Shown here piece by piece: positions 33,127-41,542 of a stretch of 53,742 nucleotides of DNA. The notes under the pieces were generated by a model. That model worked only from the letters and a program-made list of their open reading frames with translations. It did not search any database and had not been told where the DNA came from. The position numbers were made by a program, and so were the translations under genes. The DNA is taken from the NCBI GenBank assembly GCA_020353055.1, contig CP070686.1, forward strand, positions 165,920-219,661, given 5' to 3'. The first letter of the stretch is position 1. Every line of letters begins with the position of its first letter. This DNA comes from Caldifarciminota bacterium. GTDB lineage: Bacteria; Hydrothermota; Tepidihabitantia; SM23-42.

Positions 33127-33144
33127 TAACAATCTAGGAATAAT

Positions 33145-33684
33145 ATGGAATTAAAGAGAATCATTGTCGGTGGTCTCGAGAACAATTGCTACATTCTCAA
33201 ATCAGGAACAACCGGCATCATTGTCGATCCGGGCGATGAGGCGCAGAAGATATTGAATGCGGTTGGTGATTTGAAGATCATGTTGATCCTCGCAACACAC
33301 CGGCACTTCGACCATATAACCGCGCTCCAGCAAGTCAAGAAGGCATTGGAGACACGAGCCGCGATCCATCGCCTGGACTGGGTGTCTGGCTTCGATGAAG
33401 AGCTCGAGGATGGGCAGGTCATCGAATTCGGTCGCGATACATTGAAGGTGCTTCACACGCCGGGTCATACGCCAGGTGGTTGCTGTTTTCTAGTCAATGA
33501 CGTGCTGATTTCTGGCGACACCCTGTTTCCAAATGGTCCAGGCAATACTGCTTTCCCAGGCGGTGATGAAAAGGCTATTCTAAAGAGCATACGCGAAAAA
33601 CTGCTGGTCCTGTCTGATGAAACGGTAGTCTATCCCGGGCACGGCCCGAAAACGACAATCGGTAAGGAAAGGTCGCTATATTGA
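33145..33684 (+). CDS. Metallo-beta-lactamase-fold hydrolase, glyoxalase II-like
   Basis: A 179-residue MBL-fold protein. The metal ligands are at the expected places: THRHFDH (His52, His54, Asp56, His57), HTPGHTPG (His108), SGDTLF (Asp125) and YPGHGPKTTIG (His166). The short length and the final GPKTTIG match small glyoxalase II-like thioester hydrolases. The substrate may be a thiol S-conjugate, but this is not proven. The ATG at 33145 follows AGGA. It opens a run of overlapping genes (GNAT, CelD-like, GT4, PIG-L). Confidence 0.88.
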   Translation: MELKRIIVGGLENNCYILKSGTTGIIVDPGDEAQKILNAVGDLKIMLILATHRHFDHITALQQVKKALETRAAIHRLDWVSGFDEELEDGQVIEFGRDTLKVLHTPGHTPGGCCFLVNDVLISGDTLFPNGPGNTAFPGGDEKAILKSIREKLLVLSDETVVYPGHGPKTTIGKERSLY

Positions 33685-34262
33685 AGATTAAAAGGTTTGA
33701 CGGGCTAACTCTTGTCAATAAGAGGGAAGTACTACGTATGTATGCTTTGAGCCTGAGAATTGAGATCCCCGCTGTCAGACCTTCGATTACCGTAAAATTG
33801 TCTTTTGGCGAAAGACCGTTTGAGGTTGATATGTTAAAGGCTTCCGCTATTGCAGAGCGTGCTGCGCGCGGCGATAAGATTTTCGCCGCCTATCATCAGG
33901 GAATCCCGGTTGCCTATCTCTTTACGACAACCAGAGAATGCCGGGTAGGAGAGATTGATGACTGGCTGGAGGTGAAACCGAATGAGGTGTATCTCTACGA
34001 TGCCTATACGCGCCCCAGTTTTCGTGGCAAGAGGATTTATCCGTTCCTGATAACAAAGGTGGCAGAATATTACAGGAACGAAGCATTTGATTACGCGATG
34101 ATTTTTTCTACTGAAAATAACGCAAGTTCAAATAAGGGAATCGAGCGGTGTGGTTTCAATATCTATGAAACGGTTTACTACCGTAATTTCCTTGGTTGGA
34201 AATCGTGGCAAACAAAAATAGGGGAAAGGCATGTCGGCTCACGCCTGCGTATTGAAGACTGA
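33681..34262 (+). CDS. GNAT-like acetyltransferase
   Basis: A 193-residue protein that starts at a TTG overlapping the MBL stop (TTGA). The fold is GNAT-like: a central PNEVYLYDAYTRPSFRGKRIYPFLI with the acetyl-CoA loop reduced to RGKRIY (115-120), then DYAMIFSTENNASSNKGIERCGFN. This form is common among acetyltransferases next to exopolysaccharide or glycan genes. The next gene starts 32 bp before its end. The acceptor is unknown. Confidence 0.75.
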   Translation: MKIKRFDGLTLVNKREVLRMYALSLRIEIPAVRPSITVKLSFGERPFEVDMLKASAIAERAARGDKIFAAYHQGIPVAYLFTTTRECRVGEIDDWLEVKPNEVYLYDAYTRPSFRGKRIYPFLITKVAEYYRNEAFDYAMIFSTENNASSNKGIERCGFNIYETVYYRNFLGWKSWQTKIGERHVGSRLRIED

Positions 34263-35172
34263 ACGGCTTTCTGCGCTGGAAAATGTGTGGAAAGATTTGT
34301 TCGATAGCATTCGCACCCTATCGCCTTTTATGAGTTACGAGTGGTTCTATGTGCTGGCGAGACATTTATTGAAATCCGACCCGGAAATACTGGTATTTCG
34401 CAAGAAAGGCGGCACCGTGGTAGGAATAATTGCTGCGACGGTTGTCCGTGAAAGAGTCGAATTAGTGGGTGATGAACGGGTTACCGACCTGAACGGATTG
34501 CTCTGTGTGCCAGGTTACGAGAAAGAGGTTACAGAGACTTTTGCCGAATTCGTACGACAGAGAGACTTGGGGCTCGATTTGTTCCCACTGGAAGCGGACA
34601 GCATGCTGGTGGCTGGATTGAAAGACCAGATGCCTGAGGTTTCTGTCGAAAAAAAGGACCTCTGTCCCTTGCTCGATCTACCTCGAACATGGGATGATTA
34701 CCTCGGGAACCTTGACGGCAAGTCGCGTCATGAATTGCGGCGCAAGATGAGGAAAATAAACGGTACGGTCATTCAGGATGTCAAAAGTGTGGGTATCGAG
34801 GATTTATTTAGATTAATGACTGTATCAGATAGTAATAAGGAAAGATTTCTTACGCCCGGCATTCTGGCGTTTTTCAAAGATTTGACAGAAACGTTTGGTC
34901 GAAAAGATTGGCTGCGTATGCGCGCCTTGGCTGCCGACAAGCAGACGGTCGGCATGATATTAGCGTTCGCATTGAGAGAACGTATCTACCTTTACAATAT
35001 GGGATTCGACCCCGAGTACCGTAGTATCTCGCCTGGGATCATGACCATCGCGCTCGATATTCAGTCGGCAATTAACGAAGGTTACGATTATTATGATTTT
35101 CTGCGAGGTGATGAAGATTACAAGTATCGTTTGGGCGCAAAGGAGCGCTACACGATGAGGATCAAGCGATGA
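34231..35172 (+). CDS. CelD/BcsL-like GNAT protein
   Basis: A 313-residue protein with two tandem GNAT-like halves: SPFMSYEWFYVLARHLL near the start, KSRHELRRKMRKI in the linker, and IYLYNMGFDPEYRSISPGIMTIALDIQSAINEGYDYYDFLRGDEDYKYRLG near the end. These are hallmarks of the CelD/BcsL (FemAB-related) family often found in polysaccharide or glycolipid clusters. The ATG follows GGGGAAAGGC and lies inside the previous gene; its stop overlaps the next start (ATGA). It may transfer an acyl or aminoacyl group onto a sugar amine. Confidence 0.8.
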   Translation: MSAHACVLKTERLSALENVWKDLFDSIRTLSPFMSYEWFYVLARHLLKSDPEILVFRKKGGTVVGIIAATVVRERVELVGDERVTDLNGLLCVPGYEKEVTETFAEFVRQRDLGLDLFPLEADSMLVAGLKDQMPEVSVEKKDLCPLLDLPRTWDDYLGNLDGKSRHELRRKMRKINGTVIQDVKSVGIEDLFRLMTVSDSNKERFLTPGILAFFKDLTETFGRKDWLRMRALAADKQTVGMILAFALRERIYLYNMGFDPEYRSISPGIMTIALDIQSAINEGYDYYDFLRGDEDYKYRLGAKERYTMRIKR

Positions 35173-36236
35173 GGATTTGTGTTGTATCCTATCACTCGTC
35201 ACCGCTGACTCCCGTCGGTTCAGGAAAATCGGGCGGTATGAGCATCGTGATCCGCAGTCTTTACGACCGGCTGGCGCAGTTTGCGGATATTGACATCTTC
35301 GTTCGCGGAGATGCGGGGGTCATAGAAAAAGGACGTCGCGTAAAGGTAATACAAGTAGGGCAGCGTGATACCCGTCGATTCGCGGAGGAAATAATCTGTC
35401 GTCATAACGCTTGTCACTATGACCTCATGCATACTCATTACTGGTCGTCGGGTGTCGTAGGGTTACACGCGAAGCCCGTATTGAAGATCCCCTGGCTTCA
35501 TACGCTGCATACGGTCGAAATACTGAAGACGGTCCGTCAGGACAGGACCAGAATAGAGATCGAAGAAGAGATAATGCGCAGTTGTGATCTTGTAGTATCT
35601 CCGACCAAACAGGAAGCACTGGCGATCAAATCGCTCTATCCGGATGTCAGGGTGATAGCCATACCGCATGGTGTTGATACCCGGCGGTTTACGCCCAGCC
35701 AGAACGGTCACAAGAATATTCTTTTTGTAGGTAGGGTCGATCCGATAAAAGGAATACATTTTTTGATCGATGCATTGAGACATATGAAAAGCGATATCGG
35801 TCTGACCCTCGTCGGTGGGTCACCCAAAGACACGGGTAATTTCAAGAGCGTACAAACCTACGCGGCCGGTTTACCGGTGGATTTCGTGGGTCAGGTGAGA
35901 CATGATAGACTCTCGGAATATTACAGCAAGACGTCGATGCTTGTTGTTCCGTCCCATTATGAATCATTCGGACTCGTGGGGTTAGAAGCCATGGCTTCTG
36001 GCCGCCCTGTGGTGGGTTTTTCCCATACTGGCTTGCAGGAGACCGTCGGTGATGATGCCGGTATTCTTGTTAAGATGGGCGCGCGCAGCCTCGCCGGTGC
36101 GATTGAGATTCTTTCACGGGGATATGAACTGCGACAGAGAATGGGAATCATTGGTAGGAAAAAAGCGCTGGCTTTTGACTGGTCGCACATCGCGAATAAA
36201 TATAAAACAACATATGAAAGGATCATCGAGAAGTAG
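35169..36236 (+). CDS. GT4 family glycosyltransferase, MshA-like
   Basis: A 355-residue GT-B retaining glycosyltransferase. Near the N-terminus, YHSSPLTPVGSGKSGGMSIVI and HTHYWSSG (88-95) match the MshA/sucrose-phosphate-synthase branch of GT4, which includes the enzyme that makes GlcNAc-inositol-phosphate for mycothiol. GRVDPIKG (188-195) and the EX7E motif (Glu265, Glu273 in HYESFGLVGLEAM) form the nucleotide-sugar site. The start overlaps the CelD-like stop (ATGA), and the end overlaps the PIG-L deacetylase by 23 bp. Donor and acceptor are not determined. Confidence 0.85.
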   Translation: MRICVVSYHSSPLTPVGSGKSGGMSIVIRSLYDRLAQFADIDIFVRGDAGVIEKGRRVKVIQVGQRDTRRFAEEIICRHNACHYDLMHTHYWSSGVVGLHAKPVLKIPWLHTLHTVEILKTVRQDRTRIEIEEEIMRSCDLVVSPTKQEALAIKSLYPDVRVIAIPHGVDTRRFTPSQNGHKNILFVGRVDPIKGIHFLIDALRHMKSDIGLTLVGGSPKDTGNFKSVQTYAAGLPVDFVGQVRHDRLSEYYSKTSMLVVPSHYESFGLVGLEAMASGRPVVGFSHTGLQETVGDDAGILVKMGARSLAGAIEILSRGYELRQRMGIIGRKKALAFDWSHIANKYKTTYERIIEK

Positions 36237-36891
36237 GCTCATCATAATGGCTCATCCTGATGACCCGGAACTTTCCTGTGGCGGGAGCATCGCGGTATGG
36301 GCAAAGAAGGACAGGGTATATAACGTAATTGTATCGTGCGGTGAAAAGGGAACCTGGGACAGGAAGGCTTCCCCGCTTCTGGTTGCCGAAGAGAGGGAAA
36401 AGGAAGCCAAAGAGGCTGCTCAATACCTCGGCGTGAAGCGAGTTATTTTCCTTCGTCACCCGGATGGTGAACTATCCAGCATCAAGACACTCAAACTCGA
36501 ACTTGCCGCACTCATCAGGAGGCTCAAGCCTTACACGATAGTTACCCATGATCCTTGGTCACGTTACTTCCATCCCGACCACCGGGCTACGGCACACGCC
36601 GTTATTGAAGGCATCATGATCGCGCGGGACTGGCATTTCTACCCGTTTCTGCTGGAGATCGGTCTGAAACCTCACCGTCCTAAGGAACTGCTACTGGGTA
36701 TTACCGAGAAAGCTAACTACGTGGTCGACATTACGAAGACATGCGATAAAAAGATTAAGGCGATCGGCATGCACCGCAGCCAGTTAGGTCAGTTGCCGGA
36801 CTGGCAGAAGCGGGTGTGTAACCGTGTTAAAAATGATGGTGCTTCGGCCGGTTACAAATTCGGTGAGGGTTTTTACAAGATGCACGTATGA
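36214..36891 (+). CDS. PIG-L family (LmbE-like) N-acetyl-sugar deacetylase
   Basis: A 225-residue zinc deacetylase. MAHPDDPELSCGGS (His14, Asp16, Asp17) and FHPDHRAT (His120, His123) give the zinc site and catalytic Asp of the PIG-L/MshB/BshB family, which removes acetate from N-acetylglucosaminyl compounds. The ATG at 36214 is inside the GT4 3' end; the longer frame upstream is shadow. Next to a GT4 of the MshA branch, the natural reading is deacetylation of the GT4 product. Last gene of the overlapping run. Confidence 0.88.
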   Translation: MKGSSRSRLIIMAHPDDPELSCGGSIAVWAKKDRVYNVIVSCGEKGTWDRKASPLLVAEEREKEAKEAAQYLGVKRVIFLRHPDGELSSIKTLKLELAALIRRLKPYTIVTHDPWSRYFHPDHRATAHAVIEGIMIARDWHFYPFLLEIGLKPHRPKELLLGITEKANYVVDITKTCDKKIKAIGMHRSQLGQLPDWQKRVCNRVKNDGASAGYKFGEGFYKMHV

Positions 36892-36904
36892 CCGCATAAA
36901 AATC

Positions 36905-36932
36905 TTGAAACGCTTCGAAATATCTGTAGAAT
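36905..36932 (+). promoter_or_regulatory. Promoter for leaderless CDF transporter mRNA
   Basis: TTGAAA (36905-36910), 16-bp spacer, TAGAAT (36927-36932), then 5 nt to GTG at 36938. Confidence 0.65.
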
Positions 36933-36937
36933 AGACT

Positions 36938-37888
36938 GTGGCATCCCACGAGCATAATCATAAACATGGTTTCTCCGAGCGGATCTTTGAGTTCCGTAAC
37001 GTAGAAAAGAAGAAGCTTAGCCTTTCGCTGATCATCACTGCCGTGGTTATGGTGATTGAGATCGTCGGCGGCATACTCTCACACAGTATCGCTCTGATCA
37101 GCGATGCCGGTCACATGTTCACCCATGCGTTCGCGATAACGATCAGTTTGATCGCGATCATCATTGCAGCGCGTCCGCCGTGTCATCACCGAACATTCGG
37201 TTTGTATCGCGCGGAGATACTCGCGGCGTTTATAAACGGGCTCTTTTTACTGGCGGTCGGTGGTTTGATTATATACGAAGCAATTGAGAGGATCATCCGT
37301 CCGGAAGATGTACTGGCTCTCGACATGCTGCTCATTGCACTTCTCGGTCTGGTCGTTAATATCATCAGTATCTTTATACTACATGGCAGTCACAAACGTA
37401 ACATAAATATCAAAGGTGTCTTCTACCATATGATCGCCGATGCTGCATCATCAGTGGGTATCGTGGTTGCGGCCGTTATCATATACTACACAAAATGGAA
37501 CATAATCGACCCGATCGTAAGCATCGGTATTTCATTGGTGATCGTTTTCTGGGCTTGGGGTATTTTGAAGGAATCGGCAAAAATCTTGCTTGAAATGGCG
37601 CCTACCGGATTGAACGTCGACGTTGTCATGGAGGATTTAAAAAACAAATTTCCTGAGATCAAACAGTTGGAGCACGCACATCTCTGGACGATCACCGCGG
37701 ACATGCTGGTCTTTTCTGCTCACATCTTGTTGGACGATACGTATCAGAGCGCCGAGGCGCAGAATCGTCTAATATCGGATATCAACAGTTATTTGGCGAG
37801 TAGGTACCACATCATCGAATCCACAATTCAGATTCTATGTGAGGGAGATTCAGCAACCTGTCCGCTGATCCCGGAGCCTCCTAACTGA
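36938..37888 (+). CDS. Cation diffusion facilitator (CDF) metal exporter
   Basis: A 316-residue inner-membrane transporter with six predicted membrane helices and a His-rich N-terminus (HEHNHKHGF). SDAGHMFTHAF at about 55-65 is the TM2 metal site; the usual zinc-type H-x3-D reads H-x3-H here. The TM5 site HMIADAASS keeps H-x3-D. The C-terminal cytoplasmic domain (about 225-300) is present. The GTG at 36938 follows a -10 by 5 nt without Shine-Dalgarno. The ZIP gene begins one base after its stop, so an exporter and a ZIP-type transporter are made together. Confidence 0.9.
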   Translation: MASHEHNHKHGFSERIFEFRNVEKKKLSLSLIITAVVMVIEIVGGILSHSIALISDAGHMFTHAFAITISLIAIIIAARPPCHHRTFGLYRAEILAAFINGLFLLAVGGLIIYEAIERIIRPEDVLALDMLLIALLGLVVNIISIFILHGSHKRNINIKGVFYHMIADAASSVGIVVAAVIIYYTKWNIIDPIVSIGISLVIVFWAWGILKESAKILLEMAPTGLNVDVVMEDLKNKFPEIKQLEHAHLWTITADMLVFSAHILLDDTYQSAEAQNRLISDINSYLASRYHIIESTIQILCEGDSATCPLIPEPPN

Positions 37889-37889
37889 T

Positions 37890-38633
37890 ATGGTTTTCGC
37901 TTTCACCCTTGGGAGTGTGGTCCTGGTCAGTTTGCTATCCTTGGCCGGTATACTAACCCTGTCCATTAACCGCCGACGGCTGCAGAAGACGTTGATATTT
38001 CTTGTAGCATTTGCCGTTGGTGCCCTGTTTGGTGATGTCTTTATCCACCTGCTACCCGAATCTTTCGAGAAGGTAGGCGTGAACCTGACTACCTCGCTTT
38101 TGGTGATCGGCGGCTTCTTGATCTTTTTTGTTCTGGAAAAATTCATTCGGTGGCGTCATATTGGCAGCGCGGCGCACCGGAAACAGATAAGCCCCGTTGT
38201 GACCATGAATCTGGTGGGTGACGCGGCGCATAACCTGATTGACGGGATGCTCATTGCGGCGAGTTTCATGGTGAGTATTCCAATAGGGATAACAACGACG
38301 CTCGCGATCGTGCTCCACGAGATACCACAGGAGATCGGCGATTTCAGCATTCTCATCCATGGCGGTTTGTCAGTTAAGAGAGCGCTGTCATTTAATTTAC
38401 TTGCCTCACTGATGGCGGTTCTTGGCGCAGTTGTAACGTTGCTGATCGGCAAGCAGTTTCAGAGCTTTGCATCGTTTTTGCTGCCGGTCACGGCGGGAGG
38501 TTTTATCTACATTGCCGGCCCGGATCTGATCCCGGAACTTCAACAGGATGTGAAGGTGTCAAATTCAATATGGCAGTTCTCGGCAATTCTCCTCGGGGTC
38601 ATTATCATGGCGCTGTTGACTTTTCTGGAATAG
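37890..38633 (+). CDS. ZIP family metal transporter
   Basis: A 247-residue membrane protein with about eight helices. The metal-binding helices read GDAAHNLIDGMLIAASF (H-N-x2-D-G) and LHEIPQEIGDFSIL (H-E-x2-Q-E), the conserved ZIP TM4/TM5 signature. It would move divalent metal, commonly zinc, into the cytoplasm. The loop between helices 3 and 4 is short and not His rich. The ATG at 37890 immediately follows the CDF stop (TGATATG), consistent with one operon. Substrate ion not provable from sequence. Confidence 0.88.
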   Translation: MVFAFTLGSVVLVSLLSLAGILTLSINRRRLQKTLIFLVAFAVGALFGDVFIHLLPESFEKVGVNLTTSLLVIGGFLIFFVLEKFIRWRHIGSAAHRKQISPVVTMNLVGDAAHNLIDGMLIAASFMVSIPIGITTTLAIVLHEIPQEIGDFSILIHGGLSVKRALSFNLLASLMAVLGAVVTLLIGKQFQSFASFLLPVTAGGFIYIAGPDLIPELQQDVKVSNSIWQFSAILLGVIIMALLTFLE

Positions 38634-38676
38634 ATATGGAAATTAACCGAGAAAACCTACACTCAACTTCCCTGCA

Positions 38677-39813
38677 TTACGATTTCAATTGATCAAGGTC
38701 GAGTTTTATTGAAAGAAAATTCATTATATCCTTGAGGGCAATGAGCCCCAGTAATTCATCGCCTTCGACGACCATGAGCCGGCTATTGCCGGTGCGATTC
38801 ATCAAAGAAAGTACTTTAATGATGTCGGTGTTCGGGTCAATGGTGTTTTCATTTGAACACGTAGTTGCGACGTCACCGACATTTTTCTGCAACCATTGCT
38901 CCCGTGGTACCTTTCCGATCTGGCGGGTGTTTATGCAGCCGACAAGTTTTTGACCGGCAACCACTGGAAACATTTTGTAGTGATACCTATATATGTATTC
39001 CTCGACGAGATCCTTCACGCTGAGTTCGGGCGCTACGGTTACCGGATCGCGGATCATAAAATCGCTGACGGTTTCGCCTTCAAGTGCCTGACGTGTCATT
39101 AACTGCTGGTAGGACATCCGTGCCGCATTCTGCAGGAACATGCCGATCATAAACCACCATATGCCGCCGATGAGATTTCCGGAGAAGAACTGTATCACAC
39201 CCATGGCAATGAGCACGAAGCCGAATGAGGTACCGATGCGCGATGATACGCGTGTTGCCCAGCCGATATTGCCTTTCCATTTCCACAGTGCCGATCTCAG
39301 GACACGTCCGCCGTCGAGCGGAAATGCAGGTATCAGGTTGAACCCGGCTAGAATCCAATTGATGATCGCGAGGTATCCGATCACGCCGCTGACCGGCACG
39401 GGCCATGCGCCGATCCTTCCCACGGTTCGTATGATGAAAAGAAGAAGTCCGAGGGCGACGCTCGAACCAGGACCGGCAATCGCCATGAGGAATTCTGCCT
39501 TGGCACTCGGCGGCTCTTGTTCCATGTGCGCAACACCTCCGAAGACAAAAAGCGTTATTCCTTTTATCGGCAGGCCGAAACGCCGGGCAACCAACGAATG
39601 TGAGATCTCGTGAAACACGATCGAAAAGAAAAGACCCAGGGCGCCGAAAACGCCCATCCACCAGTAGGTTGCAGCGGTGAGATCTTTGAAATAATGCGGG
39701 AATAATCCCTGGGCAAGCGACCACGTGATAAGGAAGGCGAGTATTAGCCAGCTGATGTCAATCTTGACGTCAAAACCGAACAGACTGAAAAGGCGGATCG
39801 ATCTTCCAAACAT
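38677..39813 (-). CDS. Site-2 protease (M50) with two CBS domains
   Basis: A 378-residue intramembrane zinc metalloprotease. HEISH (His68, Glu69, His72) and NLIPAFPLDGGR (Asp167) are the active-site motifs; about six membrane helices occupy residues 10-235. Two CBS domains follow (about 245-305 and 315-375), which in this class of S2P proteins are thought to sense adenine nucleotides or regulate activity. No PDZ domain. The ATG at 39813 has GGAGG upstream. It lies 19 bp after the thioredoxin reductase fusion on the same strand and is probably co-transcribed. Substrate unknown. Confidence 0.9.
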   Translation of the reverse strand: MFGRSIRLFSLFGFDVKIDISWLILAFLITWSLAQGLFPHYFKDLTAATYWWMGVFGALGLFFSIVFHEISHSLVARRFGLPIKGITLFVFGGVAHMEQEPPSAKAEFLMAIAGPGSSVALGLLLFIIRTVGRIGAWPVPVSGVIGYLAIINWILAGFNLIPAFPLDGGRVLRSALWKWKGNIGWATRVSSRIGTSFGFVLIAMGVIQFFSGNLIGGIWWFMIGMFLQNAARMSYQQLMTRQALEGETVSDFMIRDPVTVAPELSVKDLVEEYIYRYHYKMFPVVAGQKLVGCINTRQIGKVPREQWLQKNVGDVATTCSNENTIDPNTDIIKVLSLMNRTGNSRLMVVEGDELLGLIALKDIMNFLSIKLDLDQLKS

Positions 39814-39832
39814 ATTTATTCCTCCAAATTGG

Positions 39833-41509
39833 TTATTGCTGCCAGGAGTCCGTCAAAGCCTTCTGGACAATAAGCTTATTCTCAATCAGGTAGTTGTAGG
39901 CGGTGAGCGCTGCCTTGGCACCTTCGCCCGCGGCGATTATGATCTGCTTCTGCGGCAGGTCGGTCGCATCGCCGGCCGCAAAGAAACCCGGCACGGAAGT
40001 GCCGTTGTCTCTGGTAACCGGGATCTCACCTTGTTCGTTGAGCTCTAACATTCCTTTCACCGGCGAGGTATTCGGTACGAGACCGATTTCCAGGAATACC
40101 CCGTCGACCCCAATGTCATCCCCTTGCCCGCCGTTTACTGATTGTATCCGGATGGCATTCAGCTTTTTATCGCCAATTATTTCTTTGACGACGGTATTCA
40201 TGTGGACGGTGACGTTTTTCGCGCTGGTGACTTCTTTAACCAGTTCACGATCGGCTCTGAACTTATCCCGCCGGTGGATCAAATGTATCTCAGAAGCGAA
40301 ACTCAGCAGGTCCCTTGCTGATGTGAAAGCAGAATTTCCGCCGCCCACGACCGCAACTTTCTTGCCTTTATATAAAGGCGCATCGCACGTCGCGCAGAAA
40401 GCAACACCGTGTCCCATGAAGCGATCTTCGCCGGGGACACCCAGCTTGCGGTATTGCTTGCCTGCACAATAGATGACGGATTTGCCATTGTAGTATTTCT
40501 TGTCTTCGGTTATCACGGTAAAGACATTATCCTTTTTTTCAATCTTCACCACGGCGGCACCAAGCGCCTCGGCAACAGAAAATAATTCCATGTGCGTGAC
40601 AAACTGCTCAACCATTTCCTTACCATCTATGTTGGGTAGGCCGAGATAATTCTCGACGAGCGCCGTGTAGTTGATCTGGCCTCCGAGGTCCTTTGCCAGA
40701 AGCAGCACATCGAGCGCTTTGCGCGCGGCGTATACCGCCGCCGACATGGCTGCGGTTCCGCCGCCCACGATGATGACGTCGTACTCGTGCTCACTTTCTG
40801 CTTTCCGCACATGACGGTGACCGTGAGCTTCCCTGATGGCTTGTTCAATACGCTTGTATTCCTCGGGGTTGACCGCCTTTAGTACTTCGAGGTATACGCG
40901 ATCCACAGGTAAGGCACCGACGAAAGAGTGCGTTTCGTTAATTATGGTTTTGGGTGTACCCGTGACATCATAGCGTTGAGCAAGTTGGGGGAATTCAGCA
41001 ATTTCTACCATGTCGGCGCGTATGCTGTCACCAACCATAGCGAGCTGCATTGCCGCATGTACGGCACGCGGGCAATACGGACAGGTCAGGGTCGTCATCA
41101 CCTCGATATGTACAGGATGGTTAATGTGGCGTATCATTTCTTCGAATTCACCGGAGATGCCGGATTTGCCGGTTGCGACAATGACGATGGCTTCGATCAG
41201 CGATTGAAATTCATATCCGCTGGTCAATCCATAAAAACGTATGCCATAGTCCTTCTTCCCGATGACTGCGGTTGCAGGTATTTTATCGATGTTATACTTT
41301 ATGACTTTATCGCTGTCACGCACGAAGTCGAAAATCTTCAATTCGATCTTATTGGTGTGTTTGACAATTTCTTCGAGCACGCGTTGTTGATTCCTGCACG
41401 CAGGACAAGCATTCTCCTGAGTAAAATAGAGCACTTCAACGCGGTTGGGAAGTTTCCCGAGTACACGCTTCAAGTCCTTACTTGTTTTGTCATCCATCAA
41501 GTCAGGCAT
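39833..41509 (-). CDS. Fusion of two thioredoxin folds with a thioredoxin reductase
   Basis: A 558-residue flavoprotein. Residues 1-215 contain two thioredoxin-like folds with CPAC (Cys35, Cys38) and CPYC (Cys143, Cys146), the arrangement of archaeal/thermophile protein disulfide oxidoreductase (PDO). Residues 240-550 are a thioredoxin reductase: FAD motif IIVGGGTAAMSAA, redox-active CATC (Cys372, Cys375), NADPH site VAVVGGGNSAF and GFFAAGDAT. AhpF has a comparable order, but there the first fold lacks the CxxC. It should be a one-chain NAD(P)H-to-disulfide relay. The ATG at 41509 is 5 nt after TATAAT: leaderless. Confidence 0.88.
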   Translation of the reverse strand: MPDLMDDKTSKDLKRVLGKLPNRVEVLYFTQENACPACRNQQRVLEEIVKHTNKIELKIFDFVRDSDKVIKYNIDKIPATAVIGKKDYGIRFYGLTSGYEFQSLIEAIVIVATGKSGISGEFEEMIRHINHPVHIEVMTTLTCPYCPRAVHAAMQLAMVGDSIRADMVEIAEFPQLAQRYDVTGTPKTIINETHSFVGALPVDRVYLEVLKAVNPEEYKRIEQAIREAHGHRHVRKAESEHEYDVIIVGGGTAAMSAAVYAARKALDVLLLAKDLGGQINYTALVENYLGLPNIDGKEMVEQFVTHMELFSVAEALGAAVVKIEKKDNVFTVITEDKKYYNGKSVIYCAGKQYRKLGVPGEDRFMGHGVAFCATCDAPLYKGKKVAVVGGGNSAFTSARDLLSFASEIHLIHRRDKFRADRELVKEVTSAKNVTVHMNTVVKEIIGDKKLNAIRIQSVNGGQGDDIGVDGVFLEIGLVPNTSPVKGMLELNEQGEIPVTRDNGTSVPGFFAAGDATDLPQKQIIIAAGEGAKAALTAYNYLIENKLIVQKALTDSWQQ

Positions 41510-41514
41510 GTTAT

Positions 41515-41542
41515 ATTATACTGTCAGTCCTTTTATTGTCAA
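41515..41542 (-). promoter_or_regulatory. Promoter for leaderless thioredoxin reductase fusion mRNA
   Basis: TTGACA (41542-41537), 16-bp spacer, TATAAT (41520-41515), then 5 nt to the ATG. The -10 box contains the stop codon of the upstream ROK kinase gene. Confidence 0.75.

Noticed and set aside
36049-36213. Earlier start of the PIG-L deacetylase
   Set aside because: It overlaps the GT4 gene deeply and the residues are not like any signal or domain; the family begins just before MAHPDD.
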